Of a stretch of 64,000 nucleotides of DNA, positions 42,793 to 52,109 are shown piece by piece. The notes beneath the pieces are model-generated. The model saw nothing but the letters and a program-made list of their open reading frames with translations. It had not been told where the DNA came from and ran no database searches. A program made the translations under genes and the position numbers. Source of the DNA: Corticibacter populi (lineage in GTDB: Bacteria; Pseudomonadota; Gammaproteobacteria; Burkholderiales; Burkholderiaceae_C). The stretch is taken from NCBI RefSeq assembly GCF_004217315.1, contig NZ_SGWR01000005.1:62001-126000 (forward strand), in the 5' to 3' direction. Every line of letters begins with the position of its first letter. Within the stretch, counting starts at the first letter, position 1.

Positions 42793-44730
42793 ATGGAGAC
42801 AACATTCCCGAGGCTGTTGCAGCGGCATGCGCAGCAGCGCCCAGAGGACCCGGCGATCCGGGAGAAGGAGTACGGCATCTGGCAGACCTGGAGCTGGGCC
42901 GAGGTGGCGCGCGACGTGCGGCAGCTGGCCTGTGGCCTGACGGCGCTGGGGCTGGAGCCCGGGCAGAACCTGGTGCTGGCTTCGGGCAACCGGCCGTTTC
43001 TCTACATGGGCTTACTGGCCGCGCAGAGCCGGCGCGCCGTGCCGGTGCCGATGTACCAGGACGCAGTGGCTGCCGAGATGGCCTACGTGGTGCAGGACAC
43101 CCAGGCGCGCATCGCCTTCGCCGAGGACCAGGAGCAGGTCGACAAGCTGCTGGAGATCCGCGAGAGCAACCCATCCCTGGAACACATCGTCTACGACGAC
43201 CCGCGCGGCATGCGCGGCTATGCGCAGAGCGGTCTCATCAGCGTGCAGCAATTGCTGGAGCTGGGCCGCAGCTGGGATGCCGAACACCCCGGCGTGTTCG
43301 AACAGTGGGTGGCCGCGGGCGCGCCCGATGATGTCTCGGTGATCCTCTACACCTCGGGCACCACCGGCAAGCCCAAGGGCGTGTGCCAGACGCACCGCTC
43401 GTTTGCCAGCGCGGCCGAAGGGGGCGTGCAGGTCGATGGCCTCAGCAGCGGCGACAACGTGATCAGCTACCTGCCGCCAGCCTGGGTGGGTGACCATCTG
43501 TTCTCGGTGGCGCAGTGGCTGGTGGCGGGCTTCACCATCAACTGCCCGGAGTCGAGCGAGACGGTGCAGATCGACCTTCAGGAGATCGGGCCGAGCTACT
43601 ACTTCGCGCCGCCGCGTGTGTTCGAGGGGCTGCTCACCAGCGTATCGATCCGCATGGAGGATGCTTCGCGCCTCAAGCGCTGGCTGTATGCCAGGTCGAT
43701 GGCGCTGGCCGGGCGCGTCGGCGCGGACATCCTCGACGGCCGTCCGGTGGGGCTGCTCGATCGCATCCAGTACGCGCTGGGTCATGTGCTGGTCTATGGC
43801 CCGCTGCGCAACGTGATGGGTTTCTCGCGCATCCGCGTGGCCTACACGGCGGGGGCGGCGATCGGGCCGGAACTCTTCAAGTTCTACCGCTCGATCGGCA
43901 TCAACCTCAAGCAGCTCTATGGCCAGACCGAGACCTGCGCCTACGTGTGCCTGCAGAAGAACGGTCGCGTCAAGCTCAACACCGTGGGCGAGGCGGCACC
44001 CGGCATCGAGCTGAAGATCGCCGACAACGGCGAGGTGCTGGTCAGGGGCGTCTCGGTGCTCAAGGAATATTACCAGCGCCCGGATGCCACCGCCGAGGTC
44101 ATCAATGCCGAGGGCTACTTCATGACGGGCGATGCCGGCGTGCTCGATTCGGATGGCCAGTTGCGCATCATCGACCGCGCCAAGGACGTCGGCCGCCTGC
44201 GCGGCGGCGCGATGTTCGCGCCCAACTACATCGAGAACAAGCTCAAGTTCTTTCCGCAGATCAAGGAGGCGGTGTGCTTCGGCCACGAGCGCGACGAGGT
44301 GACGGCCTTCATCAACATCGATTTCGAGGCGGTGGGCAACTGGGCCGAGAAGCGCAACCTGCCTTATGCCGGCTACGTCGACCTGGCCGGCAAGCAGCCG
44401 GTGCTGGAGATGGTGGCCGGATGCATCGCCCAGGTGAACCAGGAACTGGCGGCCGAGGAAGGCATGGAGGCCACCCAGGTCAGGCGCTTCCTGGTGCTGC
44501 ACAAGGAGCTGGACCCGGACGACGACGAACTCACCCGCACCCGCAAGATTCGCCGCAACTTCGTTGCCGAAAAGTACGCGGTACTGATCGAGGCGCTTTA
44601 CGGCGGCAGGAGCGAGCAGTTCATCGAGACCCTGGTGAAGTTCGAGGACGGGCGCAGCGGCAAGGTCAGCGCCACGCTGCGCATCCTCGATGCCCAGACC
44701 CATCCGGCAGCGGCAAGAAAGGCGGCCTGA
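42793..44730 (+). CDS. AMP-dependent acyl-CoA synthetase (long-chain or aryl acid type)
   Basis: 645 residues. It activates a carboxylic acid to its CoA thioester through an acyl-adenylate. The AMP-binding loop is YTSGTTGKPKG, the second motif is YGQTETCAY, and the hinge region reads MTGDAGVLDSDGQLRIIDRAKDVGRLRGGAMFAP. The last motif lacks the usual lysine context of short-chain synthetases and fits the long-chain (FadD15/FAA1-like) group. The start is ATG after GGAGG; the longer open frame is not supported. It is the first gene of an operon with a Liv-type transporter, so transport and activation of the same acid are coupled (inference). Confidence 0.9.
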   Translation: METTFPRLLQRHAQQRPEDPAIREKEYGIWQTWSWAEVARDVRQLACGLTALGLEPGQNLVLASGNRPFLYMGLLAAQSRRAVPVPMYQDAVAAEMAYVVQDTQARIAFAEDQEQVDKLLEIRESNPSLEHIVYDDPRGMRGYAQSGLISVQQLLELGRSWDAEHPGVFEQWVAAGAPDDVSVILYTSGTTGKPKGVCQTHRSFASAAEGGVQVDGLSSGDNVISYLPPAWVGDHLFSVAQWLVAGFTINCPESSETVQIDLQEIGPSYYFAPPRVFEGLLTSVSIRMEDASRLKRWLYARSMALAGRVGADILDGRPVGLLDRIQYALGHVLVYGPLRNVMGFSRIRVAYTAGAAIGPELFKFYRSIGINLKQLYGQTETCAYVCLQKNGRVKLNTVGEAAPGIELKIADNGEVLVRGVSVLKEYYQRPDATAEVINAEGYFMTGDAGVLDSDGQLRIIDRAKDVGRLRGGAMFAPNYIENKLKFFPQIKEAVCFGHERDEVTAFINIDFEAVGNWAEKRNLPYAGYVDLAGKQPVLEMVAGCIAQVNQELAAEEGMEATQVRRFLVLHKELDPDDDELTRTRKIRRNFVAEKYAVLIEALYGGRSEQFIETLVKFEDGRSGKVSATLRILDAQTHPAAARKAA

Positions 44731-44732
44731 CC

Positions 44733-45518
44733 ATGACGAGCAGAAAGACCGGTGACGTCATCCTCGATGTCAAGAACATCAGCCTGCGCTTTGGTGGCGT
44801 CAAGGCGTTGACCGACATCTCCTTCAATGTGCGTGAGCATGAGGTGCGCGCCATCATCGGCCCCAATGGGGCGGGCAAGAGCTCGATGCTCAACTGCATC
44901 AATGGCGTCTACGTCCCGCAGGAGGGCTCCATCACCTTCCGCGGCCAGACCTTCTCGCACATGAACTCGCGCCAGGTCGCCGAGATGGGTGTGGCGCGCA
45001 CCTTCCAGAACCTGGCGCTGTTCAAGGGCATGAGCGTGATCGACAACCTCATGTCCGGGCGCAACCTGAAGATCAAGAGCAACATCCTGCTGCAGGCGCT
45101 GCGCTGGGGCCCGGCCGAGCGCGAGGAAATCCGCCACCGCGAGTTCGTCGAGAAGATCATCGACTTTCTCGAAATCCAGGCCTGGCGCAAGACGCCGGTG
45201 GGCCAGTTGCCCTACGGCCTGCAAAAGCGCGTGGACCTGGGCCGCGCGCTGGCGATGGAGCCGCAGGTGCTGCTGCTCGACGAGCCCATGGCCGGCATGA
45301 ACCTGGAGGAAAAGCAGGACATGAGCCGCTTCATCCTCGAGGTTAACGAGGAGTTCGGCACCACCATCGTGCTGATCGAGCACGACATGGGCGTGGTGAT
45401 GGACATCTCCGACCGCGTGGTGGTGCTGGACTACGGCAAGAAGATCGGCGATGGCGCGCCCCACGAGGTGCGCGACAACGAAGACGTGATCCGCGCCTAC
45501 CTGGGCACGGCGCACTGA
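44733..45518 (+). CDS. Branched-chain-type ABC transporter ATPase (LivG family)
   Basis: 261 residues. Walker A is GPNGAGKSS and Walker B is VLLLDEPMAGMN. The signature motif is the LivG-type variant PYGLQKRVDLGRALA. The BCA_ABC_TP C-terminal tail (GDGAPHEVRDNEDVIRAYLG) is present. Its start codon is two bases after the synthetase stop codon, so translation is coupled. It powers the LivH/LivM permease below. Confidence 0.93.
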   Translation: MTSRKTGDVILDVKNISLRFGGVKALTDISFNVREHEVRAIIGPNGAGKSSMLNCINGVYVPQEGSITFRGQTFSHMNSRQVAEMGVARTFQNLALFKGMSVIDNLMSGRNLKIKSNILLQALRWGPAEREEIRHREFVEKIIDFLEIQAWRKTPVGQLPYGLQKRVDLGRALAMEPQVLLLDEPMAGMNLEEKQDMSRFILEVNEEFGTTIVLIEHDMGVVMDISDRVVVLDYGKKIGDGAPHEVRDNEDVIRAYLGTAH

Positions 45519-45547
45519 GCGGCCGGGAAGAGAGCAAGGAGACGAAC

Positions 45548-46477
45548 ATGGCATTTTTTCTCGAGACGCTGTTTGGCGGCCTGATGACCGGCATGCTGTA
45601 CGCCCTGGTGGCACTGGGCTTCGTGCTGATCTTCAAGGCCTCGGGCGTGTTCAACTTCGCGCAGGGGGCGATGGTGCTGTTCGCGGCGCTCGCGATGGCG
45701 CGCTTTGCCGAGTGGATTCCCGCCTGGCTGGGCTTTGACAGCAAGATCCTCGCCAACCTGCTGGCTTTCGTGGTGGCGGCGCTGGCCATGTTCGTGGTGG
45801 CCTGGCTGATCGAGCGGCTGGTGCTGCGCCACCTGGTCAACCAGGAGGGCGCGACGCTGCTGATGGCGACGCTGGGCATCGCCTATTTCCTCGACGGGCT
45901 GGGGCAGACGATCTTTGGCAGCAACGTCTACAGCATCGACATCGGCATGCCCAAGGACCCGGTGTTCCTGCTCGATACGGTGTTCGACGGTGGCGTGATG
46001 ATCAACAAGGAAGACCTGTATGCCGCCGCCATCGCGGCGGCGCTGGTGGCCCTGCTGACGCTGTTCTTCCAGAAGACCGGCACCGGCCGGGCGCTGCGCG
46101 CGGTGGCCGACGACCACCAGGCCGCGCAGTCGGTGGGCATTCCGCTGGCGCGCATCTGGGTGATCGTGTGGTGCGTCGCCGGCGTGGTGGCGCTGGTGGC
46201 CGGGATGATCTGGGGCTCCAAGCTCGGCGTGCAGTTCTCGCTGACGACGGTGGCGCTGCGGGCGCTGCCGGTGGTGATCCTCGGCGGACTGACCTCGGTG
46301 CCCGGCGCCATCATCGGCGGGCTCATCATCGGCGTGGGCGAGAAGCTCTCGGAGGTCTACATCGGCCCGCACGTGGGCGGCGGCATCGAAATCTGGTTCG
46401 CCTATGTGCTGGCGCTGGTGTTCCTGCTGTTCAGGCCGCAGGGATTGTTTGGCGAGAAGATCATCGATCGTGTGTGA
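45548..46477 (+). CDS. Branched-chain-type ABC transporter permease (LivH family)
   Basis: 309 residues with about eight membrane helices. Family sequences GLMTGMLYALVALGFVLIFKASGVFNFAQGAMVLFAA and ALRALPVVILGGLTSVPGAIIGGLIIGVGEKL are clear. The start is ATG after AAGGAG. The stop codon is located in the loop of a hairpin (46465-46488). Confidence 0.95.
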   Translation: MAFFLETLFGGLMTGMLYALVALGFVLIFKASGVFNFAQGAMVLFAALAMARFAEWIPAWLGFDSKILANLLAFVVAALAMFVVAWLIERLVLRHLVNQEGATLLMATLGIAYFLDGLGQTIFGSNVYSIDIGMPKDPVFLLDTVFDGGVMINKEDLYAAAIAAALVALLTLFFQKTGTGRALRAVADDHQAAQSVGIPLARIWVIVWCVAGVVALVAGMIWGSKLGVQFSLTTVALRALPVVILGGLTSVPGAIIGGLIIGVGEKLSEVYIGPHVGGGIEIWFAYVLALVFLLFRPQGLFGEKIIDRV

Positions 46478-46566
46478 ACACACGATCGGCCCGGAGGGTT
46501 CTTCGCCGCAGGCGAAGGATGATCTTCTGGTGCACTGCGCACCGCGCAGGGAGCCAAAAGATCATC
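46465..46566 (+). repeat. Three consecutive hairpins at the livH-livM junction
   Basis: Hairpin 1: CGATCGTGTG / CACACGATCG with loop TGAA that includes the livH stop codon (46465-46488). Hairpin 2: CTTCGCC / GGCGAAG (46501-46517). Hairpin 3: GATGATCTTCTGG / CCAAAAGATCATC, one mismatch (46518-46566). No T-run follows, so RNA processing or stabilisation is more likely than termination. Confidence 0.7.
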
Positions 46567-46597
46567 GCCCCAAGATGGACAAGAGGAGACACAAGGT

Positions 46598-47674
46598 ATG
46601 TTCTACAGAGAAAACGGCCAGTTCAAAACCAGCTACCAGGCCGATCAGCAGATCTTTCCGATCCGCCAGGACCGCATCGCCATGCTGGTGCTGCTGGCCG
46701 TGCTGTTCCTGCTGATCCCGGCCTTCGCCAGCGATTACCTGTTCCGCGCCATCCTGATCCCGCTGGTGATCATGTCGCTGGCGGCGCTGGGCGTGAACAT
46801 CCTGGTGGGCTACTGCGGACAGATCTCGCTGGGCTCGGGCGCCTTCATGGCGGTGGGCGCCTACGGGGCCTACAACTTCTTCGTACGGGTGCCGGACATG
46901 CCGCTGATTCCGGCGGTCATCCTCGGTGGCCTGTGCGCGATGGCCTTCGGCATCCTGTTCGGCCTGCCCAGCCTGCGGGTGCGCGGGCTGTATCTGGCGG
47001 TAGCCACGCTGGCCGCGCAGTTCTTCTCGGACTGGATGTTCCTGCGCATCAAGTGGTTCACCAATGATTCGCCTTCCGGCTCGGTGTCGGTGAGCCACCT
47101 GCAGGTGTTCGGCTTCCCGCTGGATACGGCCACCGCGCGCTACCTGTTCTGTCTTGCGTTGCTGGTGGTGGTGGCCCTGCTGGCCAAGAACCTGGTGCGC
47201 AGCGCCATCGGCCGCGAGTGGATGGCGATCCGCGACATGGATGTGGCTGCCGCAGTGATCGGCATCCGTCCGATGTACGCCAAGCTCAGCGCCTTTGCCG
47301 TCAGCTCCTTCATCATCGGCATGGCCGGCGCACTGTGGGCCTTCGTGCACCTGGGGGCCTGGGAGCCGGCGGCCTTCTCGGTGGAGGTGTCGTTCAAGCT
47401 GCTCTTCATGGTCATCATCGGCGGGCTCGGCTCCATCATGGGCAGCTTCTTCGGCGCGGCCTTCATCGTGGTGCTGCCGATCGTCCTCAATCAGTTCCTG
47501 CCCTGGTTGTTCGGGCTGTTCGGCGCGCAGATCTCCACCGCGGGGGTCTCGCATGCCGAGCTGATGATCTTCGGCGCGCTGATCGTGTGGTTCCTGATCG
47601 TCGAGCCGCATGGCCTGGCCAAGCTGTGGTCGACGGCCAAGCAGAAGCTGCGCATCTGGCCCTTCCCGCATTGA
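46598..47674 (+). CDS. Branched-chain-type ABC transporter permease (LivM family)
   Basis: 358 residues with a hydrophilic 35-residue N-terminus and about ten helices. Typical family sequences: LGVNILVGYCGQISLGSGAFMAVGAYGAYNF, LRVRGLYLAVATLAAQFF and VMIIGGLGSIMGSFFGAAFIVVLP (as MVIIGGLGSIMG). It pairs with the LivH protein. A weak GGAG lies a little far (about 11 bases) upstream of the ATG. Confidence 0.95.
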   Translation: MFYRENGQFKTSYQADQQIFPIRQDRIAMLVLLAVLFLLIPAFASDYLFRAILIPLVIMSLAALGVNILVGYCGQISLGSGAFMAVGAYGAYNFFVRVPDMPLIPAVILGGLCAMAFGILFGLPSLRVRGLYLAVATLAAQFFSDWMFLRIKWFTNDSPSGSVSVSHLQVFGFPLDTATARYLFCLALLVVVALLAKNLVRSAIGREWMAIRDMDVAAAVIGIRPMYAKLSAFAVSSFIIGMAGALWAFVHLGAWEPAAFSVEVSFKLLFMVIIGGLGSIMGSFFGAAFIVVLPIVLNQFLPWLFGLFGAQISTAGVSHAELMIFGALIVWFLIVEPHGLAKLWSTAKQKLRIWPFPH

Positions 47675-47748
47675 GGCCGGCTTCGATGTCCTGGCCCCGA
47701 CCGGTTTCCCTCGTGCTTCAACCCACTACACCACCAAGGAGACAAACC

Positions 47749-49077
47749 ATGAAGCGACTCAAGACCCCCCTGATGGCCGCCGCCGCCCTCAGCGCCGTGC
47801 TGGCGGCATTTGTCCCGGCCGTGCAGGCGCAGGATACGCAGTTCATCCCGCTGCTGTCCTACCGCACCGGTCCGTATGCCCCCAACGGCATTCCCTGGGC
47901 CAATGGCAAGCAGGACTACATCAAGCTCATCAATGAGCGCGATGGTGGCGTCAACGGTGTCAAGCTCAGCTACGAGGAATGTGAATTCGGCTACGCCACC
48001 GACCGTGGCGTGGAGTGCTACGAGCGCCTCAAGGGCCGCCCGGGCGTGGCCATCTTCGATCCGCAATCCACTGGCGTGACCTTCGCGCTGACCGAAAAGG
48101 CGCCGGTCGACAAGATCCCGCTCATCACGGTCGGCTATGGCCTGTCGATCTCGCAGGACGGCTCGGCCTTCAAGTGGAACTTCCCGTTCCTCGGCAGCTA
48201 CTGGACGGGTGCCGACATCCTGATCCAGCACCTCGGCCAGGAGCTCGGCGGCCTCGACAAGCTCAAGGGCAAGAAGATCGCGCTGGTCTACCACGACAGC
48301 CCGTTCGGCAAGGAGCCGATTCCGCTGCTGCAGGAACGTGCCAAGCTGCACGGCTTCGACCTGCAGCTGCTGCCGGTGACGGCGCCGGGCGTGGAGCAGA
48401 AGTCGACTTGGCTGCAGGTGCGCCAGAGCCGCCCCGACTATGTGCTGCTGTGGGGCTGGGGCGTGATGAACTCCACCGCGCTCAAGGAGGCGCAGGCCAC
48501 CGGCTATGCGCGCGACAAGATCTACGGCGTGTGGTGGGCCGGCACCGAGCCGGACGTGCGTGACGTCGGTGCCGGCGCCAAGGGCTACAAGGCACTGGCG
48601 CTCAATGGCTACGGGCAGGACAACAAGGTCATCCAGGAGATCCTCACCCACGTGCACGGCAAGGGCCAGGGCACCGGCCCGCGCGACGAGGTGGGAGCGG
48701 TCATCTACACGCGCGGCGTGATCATCCAGATGCTCACCGTCGAGGCCATTCGCACCGCGCAGGAGAGGTTCGGCAAGGGCAAGGTGATGACCGCCGAGCA
48801 GGTGCGCTGGGGGCTCGAGAACCTCAACCTCACCGACGAGCGCCTGCGGGAGCTGGGCTTCGAGAGCATCATCCGGCCGCTGCAGACCACCTGCCAGGAC
48901 CACATGGGCTCGACCTGGGCGCGTGTGCATACCTGGGACGGCAAGCAGTGGGGCGGCATGTCCGACTGGTACCAGGCCGACGAGGAGATCCTCACGCGTC
49001 TGATCAAGGCCGGCAGCGACACCTACGTGGCCGAGAAGCGGCTGCAGCGCCGCGATGCGGCCGACTGCGAGTCCTGA
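47749..49077 (+). CDS. ABC transporter substrate-binding protein (Leu/Ile/Val type, Peripla_BP_6)
   Basis: 442 residues with a signal peptide ending in VQAQD. The type-I periplasmic-binding fold is visible in FIPLLSYRTGPYAPNGIPWANGKQDYIKLINERDGGVNGVKLSYEECEF and KIALVYHDSPFGKEPIPLLQERAKLHGFDL. It is larger than LivK (about 345 residues) and lacks obvious amino-acid ligand residues, which fits the aromatic or carboxylic-acid subgroup found beside CoA ligases. The start is ATG after AAGGAG. Hairpins follow the gene (49098-49146). Confidence 0.93.
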   Translation: MKRLKTPLMAAAALSAVLAAFVPAVQAQDTQFIPLLSYRTGPYAPNGIPWANGKQDYIKLINERDGGVNGVKLSYEECEFGYATDRGVECYERLKGRPGVAIFDPQSTGVTFALTEKAPVDKIPLITVGYGLSISQDGSAFKWNFPFLGSYWTGADILIQHLGQELGGLDKLKGKKIALVYHDSPFGKEPIPLLQERAKLHGFDLQLLPVTAPGVEQKSTWLQVRQSRPDYVLLWGWGVMNSTALKEAQATGYARDKIYGVWWAGTEPDVRDVGAGAKGYKALALNGYGQDNKVIQEILTHVHGKGQGTGPRDEVGAVIYTRGVIIQMLTVEAIRTAQERFGKGKVMTAEQVRWGLENLNLTDERLRELGFESIIRPLQTTCQDHMGSTWARVHTWDGKQWGGMSDWYQADEEILTRLIKAGSDTYVAEKRLQRRDAADCES

Positions 49078-49097
49078 GGACATCGCCCTGAGCCGCA

Positions 49098-49146
49098 GCG
49101 CCATTCCGGAAGGATCGGATGGCGCAGGCGGCCGGGCCAGGCCCGG
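49098..49146 (+). repeat. Hairpins downstream of the binding-protein gene
   Basis: GCGCCAT / ATGGCGC (49098-49125) is followed by CCGGGCC / GGCCCGG (49132-49146). They lie 20 bp after the stop codon and 75 bp before the livF-type gene. Such structures often protect abundant binding-protein mRNA from 3' decay. Confidence 0.55.
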
Positions 49147-49221
49147 TCCACGGCGCCCGCCGGCTCGGGCGCGCCAGTTTCAGAATGGCTGTCACCGCAG
49201 CCGCCACGCGAAGGCAACACC

Positions 49222-50031
49222 ATGGATTCCAACAGCATCGTCCTCAACGTCAACGGCATCGAAGTCATCTACAACCACGTCATTCTGGTGCTCAAGGGCG
49301 TCTCGCTGCAGGTGCCTGAAGGCGGCATCGTCGCATTGCTGGGCGGCAATGGCGCGGGCAAGACCACCACGCTGCGGGCCATCTCCAACCTGCTCAGGGC
49401 CGAGCGTGGCGAGGTCACCAAGGGCTCGATCGAGTTGCGCGGCGAGCGCATCGAGAACCTCTCGCCGGCCGAGCTGGTGCAGCGCGGCGTGGTGCAGGTC
49501 ATGGAGGGGCGCCACTGCTTTGCCCACCTCTCCATCGAGGAGAACCTGATGACCGGCAGCTACACGCGCCGCGACAAGGGCGAAATTGCCGCCAACCTGG
49601 AGAAGGTCTACACCTATTTCCCGCGCCTGAAGACCCGCCGCACTTCGCAGGCCGCCTACACCTCGGGCGGCGAGCAGCAGATGTGCGCCATCGGCCGCGC
49701 GCTGATGACCAACCCGAGCATCGTGCTGCTCGACGAGCCCTCGATGGGCCTGGCGCCGCAGATCGTCGACGAGGTGTTCCACATCGTCAAGGATCTCAAC
49801 ACCAAGGAAAAAGTCACCTTCCTGCTGGCCGAGCAGAACACCAACATGGCCCTCAAATACGCCGACTATGGCTACATCATGGAGTCGGGCCGCATCGTCA
49901 TGGATGGCAACGCCCATGATCTGGCCAACAACTCCGACGTCAAGGAGTTCTACCTGGGCGTCGGCGGGGAAGGGCGCAAGAGCTTCCGCGACGTCAAGAG
50001 CTACAAGCGCCGCAAGCGCTGGCTGGCCTGA
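49222..50031 (+). CDS. Branched-chain-type ABC transporter ATPase (LivF family)
   Basis: 269 residues. Walker A is GGNGAGKTT, the signature variant is YTSGGEQQMCAIGRAL, and Walker B is IVLLDEPSMGLAP. LivF features VQVMEGRHCFAHLSIEENLM and FLLAEQNTNMALKYADYGYIMESGRIVMDG are present. The C-terminal extension (EGRKSFRDVKSYKRRKRWLA) is basic and longer than in E. coli LivF, a feature I recall in the CoA-ligase-linked subgroup. Confidence 0.94.
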   Translation: MDSNSIVLNVNGIEVIYNHVILVLKGVSLQVPEGGIVALLGGNGAGKTTTLRAISNLLRAERGEVTKGSIELRGERIENLSPAELVQRGVVQVMEGRHCFAHLSIEENLMTGSYTRRDKGEIAANLEKVYTYFPRLKTRRTSQAAYTSGGEQQMCAIGRALMTNPSIVLLDEPSMGLAPQIVDEVFHIVKDLNTKEKVTFLLAEQNTNMALKYADYGYIMESGRIVMDGNAHDLANNSDVKEFYLGVGGEGRKSFRDVKSYKRRKRWLA

Positions 50032-50167
50032 TGCGGCGTCGCCATCGAGGTTCGCCTTGATCGACAACCCGTATGAAGGGCTGTGACCGTCCGCAGGACC
50101 GGGCACACCGCCACGCACACTGTCACGCCACCGACGAACCTCAAGAGCAAAAGCAAGGAAGATACGC

Positions 50168-51415
50168 ATGAGTTCCACCCTCGACGCCCTGGAAACCCGC
50201 GCGCCCGAGGCACGCGAAGCCGCACTGATGGCCGTGCTGCCCGCGCAGATCGCGCATGCGCAACAGCACACTGCCGCGTTCGCGGACATCCTGCGCGGTG
50301 TGGATGCTGACGGCATCGCCAGTCGGCAGGCACTGGCGGCGCTGCCCGTCACGCGCAAGTACGAGCTGCTGGCGCGCCAGCAGGCGCTGCGCGCCAGCGA
50401 CGTGTTCGGCGGCTTCACCGGCCTGGGCTTCGGCGCCGCCATGCCACGCGTGTTCGCCAGCCCCGGCACCATCTATGAACCCGAAGGCGCCCGGCCCGAC
50501 TACTGGCGCATGGCGCGGGCGCTGCGCGCGGCCGGCTTCGCGGCCGGCGAGCTGGTGCACAACAGCTTCAGCTACCACTTCACCCCCGCCGGTTCGATGA
50601 TGGAAAGCGGCGCCCGCGCGCTGGGCTGCACCGTGTTCCCGGGCGGCACCGGCCAGACCGAGCAGCAGGTGCAGGCCATCGCCGAACTGCGGCCGGCCGG
50701 CTACGCCGGCACGCCCAGCTTTCTCAAGCTGATCGTCGAGAAGGCGCAGGCGCTGGGCACCCCGATCGCCAGCCTGAAGAAGGCGCTGGTCTCCGGCGAG
50801 GCCTTTCCGCCATCGCTGCGCGACTGGCTGCGCCAGCGCGGCATCGAGGGCTACCAGTGCTATGCCACGGCCGATCTGGGCCTGATCGCCTATGAAACCC
50901 GGGCACGCGAAGGCCTGGTGCTCGATGAAGCGGTGATCGTCGAGATCGTGCGGCCGGGCACCGGCGAGCCGGTGCCCGAGGGCGAGGTGGGCGAGGTCGT
51001 CGTCACCACCCTGAACCCGGACTATCCGCTGATCCGCTTTGGCACCGGCGATCTCTCGGCGGTGCTGCCGGGCCATTGCCCGACGGGGCGCACCAACACC
51101 CGCATCCGGGGCTGGCTGGGGCGCGCCGACCAGACCACCAAGGTACGCGGCATGTTCGTGCATCCCGGCCAGATCGCGGAAATCGCCCGGCGCTTTCCGC
51201 AGGTGGGCAAGGCGCGTCTGGTGGTCAGCGGCGAGATGGCCAGCGACCGGATGGAGTTGCAGGTCGAGACCCTTGAGACCGGTGGCGGCCTGGCCGTGCA
51301 GATCGCCGAGGTGATCCGCGAGGTCACCAAGCTGCGCGGCGAGGTGCGGATGGTGCCGCCAGGCACGCTGCCCAATGACGGCAAGGTCATCGAGGACGTG
51401 CGCAGCCTGCAGTGA
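50168..51415 (+). CDS. PaaK-like AMP-binding protein (phenylacetate-CoA ligase family)
   Basis: 415 residues. The fold resembles phenylacetate-CoA ligase: the N-terminal LPVTRKYELLARQQ, VHNSFSYHFTPAGSMMESGARALGCTVFPGGTGQTEQQVQ, YAGTPSFLKLIVEKA, YQCYATADLGLIAYE and RIRGWLGRADQTTKVRGMFVHPGQ. The usual serine/threonine-rich loop (SSGTTG) of PaaK is replaced around FASPGTIYEP. Whether it adenylates the same acid as the first gene or another is unknown. It ends the operon and has AAGGA upstream of its ATG. Confidence 0.85.
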   Translation: MSSTLDALETRAPEAREAALMAVLPAQIAHAQQHTAAFADILRGVDADGIASRQALAALPVTRKYELLARQQALRASDVFGGFTGLGFGAAMPRVFASPGTIYEPEGARPDYWRMARALRAAGFAAGELVHNSFSYHFTPAGSMMESGARALGCTVFPGGTGQTEQQVQAIAELRPAGYAGTPSFLKLIVEKAQALGTPIASLKKALVSGEAFPPSLRDWLRQRGIEGYQCYATADLGLIAYETRAREGLVLDEAVIVEIVRPGTGEPVPEGEVGEVVVTTLNPDYPLIRFGTGDLSAVLPGHCPTGRTNTRIRGWLGRADQTTKVRGMFVHPGQIAEIARRFPQVGKARLVVSGEMASDRMELQVETLETGGGLAVQIAEVIREVTKLRGEVRMVPPGTLPNDGKVIEDVRSLQ

Positions 51416-51560
51416 TCAGGCCCCGGCGCGATGCCTGGTGAATCCTCGCTTTCGATTGGTGGCAAAGCTTTACCATGGCTTGACGCGGGCCTCGCACAAC
51501 TTTGAGCGGCCCGCGCACAATGCGCCGTACCACAACCGATCCAATGAGGAGGTCGATGAG

Positions 51561-52010
51561 ATGAAATCAATCAAGATCACCAGCGCTTTGATGGCCCTGA
51601 CCCTGGGGCTTTCCAGCACGCTGGCGCTGGCCCAGCCCAGGGACGACCGTGACCAGCGCGATCAACGCGATCAACGCCAGTCGGCGCAGCAGGCACCGCA
51701 GCGCGCCGAGCCCGGCAAGGGCCAGCCACAGGCGCAGCAGGTGCAAAGGGCGCCGCAGGCGAACAAGCCGCAGCCCGCCGCGCAACGTCAGCAGGATGCC
51801 GGACGCGGCGCCGGCCCGCAGCACAACTACCGCCGTGGCGACCGTCTGCCGCCGGATCAGCGCACCCGCCATGCGGTGGTGGACAACTGGCGGGCCTATC
51901 ACCTCAGCGCCCCGCCGCGCGGCCACCAGTGGGTGCAGGTCGGCTCCGATTTCGTGCTGATCGCGGTGGCCTCCGGGATCATCACGCAGCTCGTGCTGTC
52001 GAACCGCTGA
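51561..52010 (+). CDS. RcnB-like periplasmic protein
   Basis: 149 residues. A signal peptide ends at ALAQ. A long Q/R/P-rich low-complexity segment follows with D-Q-R repeats (DDRDQRDQRDQR), then the RcnB domain (YRRGDRLPPDQRTRHAVVDNWRAYHLSAPPRGHQWVQVGSDFVLIAVASGIITQLVL). E. coli RcnB influences nickel/cobalt homeostasis; most family members are untested. The start is ATG behind GAGGAGG. A bidirectional terminator separates it from the converging ATP-grasp gene. Confidence 0.85.
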   Translation: MKSIKITSALMALTLGLSSTLALAQPRDDRDQRDQRDQRQSAQQAPQRAEPGKGQPQAQQVQRAPQANKPQPAAQRQQDAGRGAGPQHNYRRGDRLPPDQRTRHAVVDNWRAYHLSAPPRGHQWVQVGSDFVLIAVASGIITQLVLSNR

Positions 52011-52030
52011 ACGACGAGCCGGCGGCCGAC

Positions 52031-52068
52031 AAAAAAGTGCCCCGGCATATGCCCCGGGGCACTTTTTT
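52031..52068. terminator. Bidirectional intrinsic terminator between the RcnB-like and YgiC-like genes
   Basis: A 15-bp stem AAAAAAGTGCCCCGG / CCGGGGCACTTTTTT with an 8-base loop has A- and T-runs on both sides. It serves both converging genes. Confidence 0.92.
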
Positions 52069-52109
52069 GCTGCCTGAAGCCGCTTGAAGCCGGGTGACCT
52101 CGGCTCGGC

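Noticed and set aside
52031-52068. Possible transposon end or att site because of the long inverted repeat
   Set aside because: The A/T-flanked GC stem between converging genes is a textbook bidirectional terminator, and no recombinase gene or target duplication is nearby.
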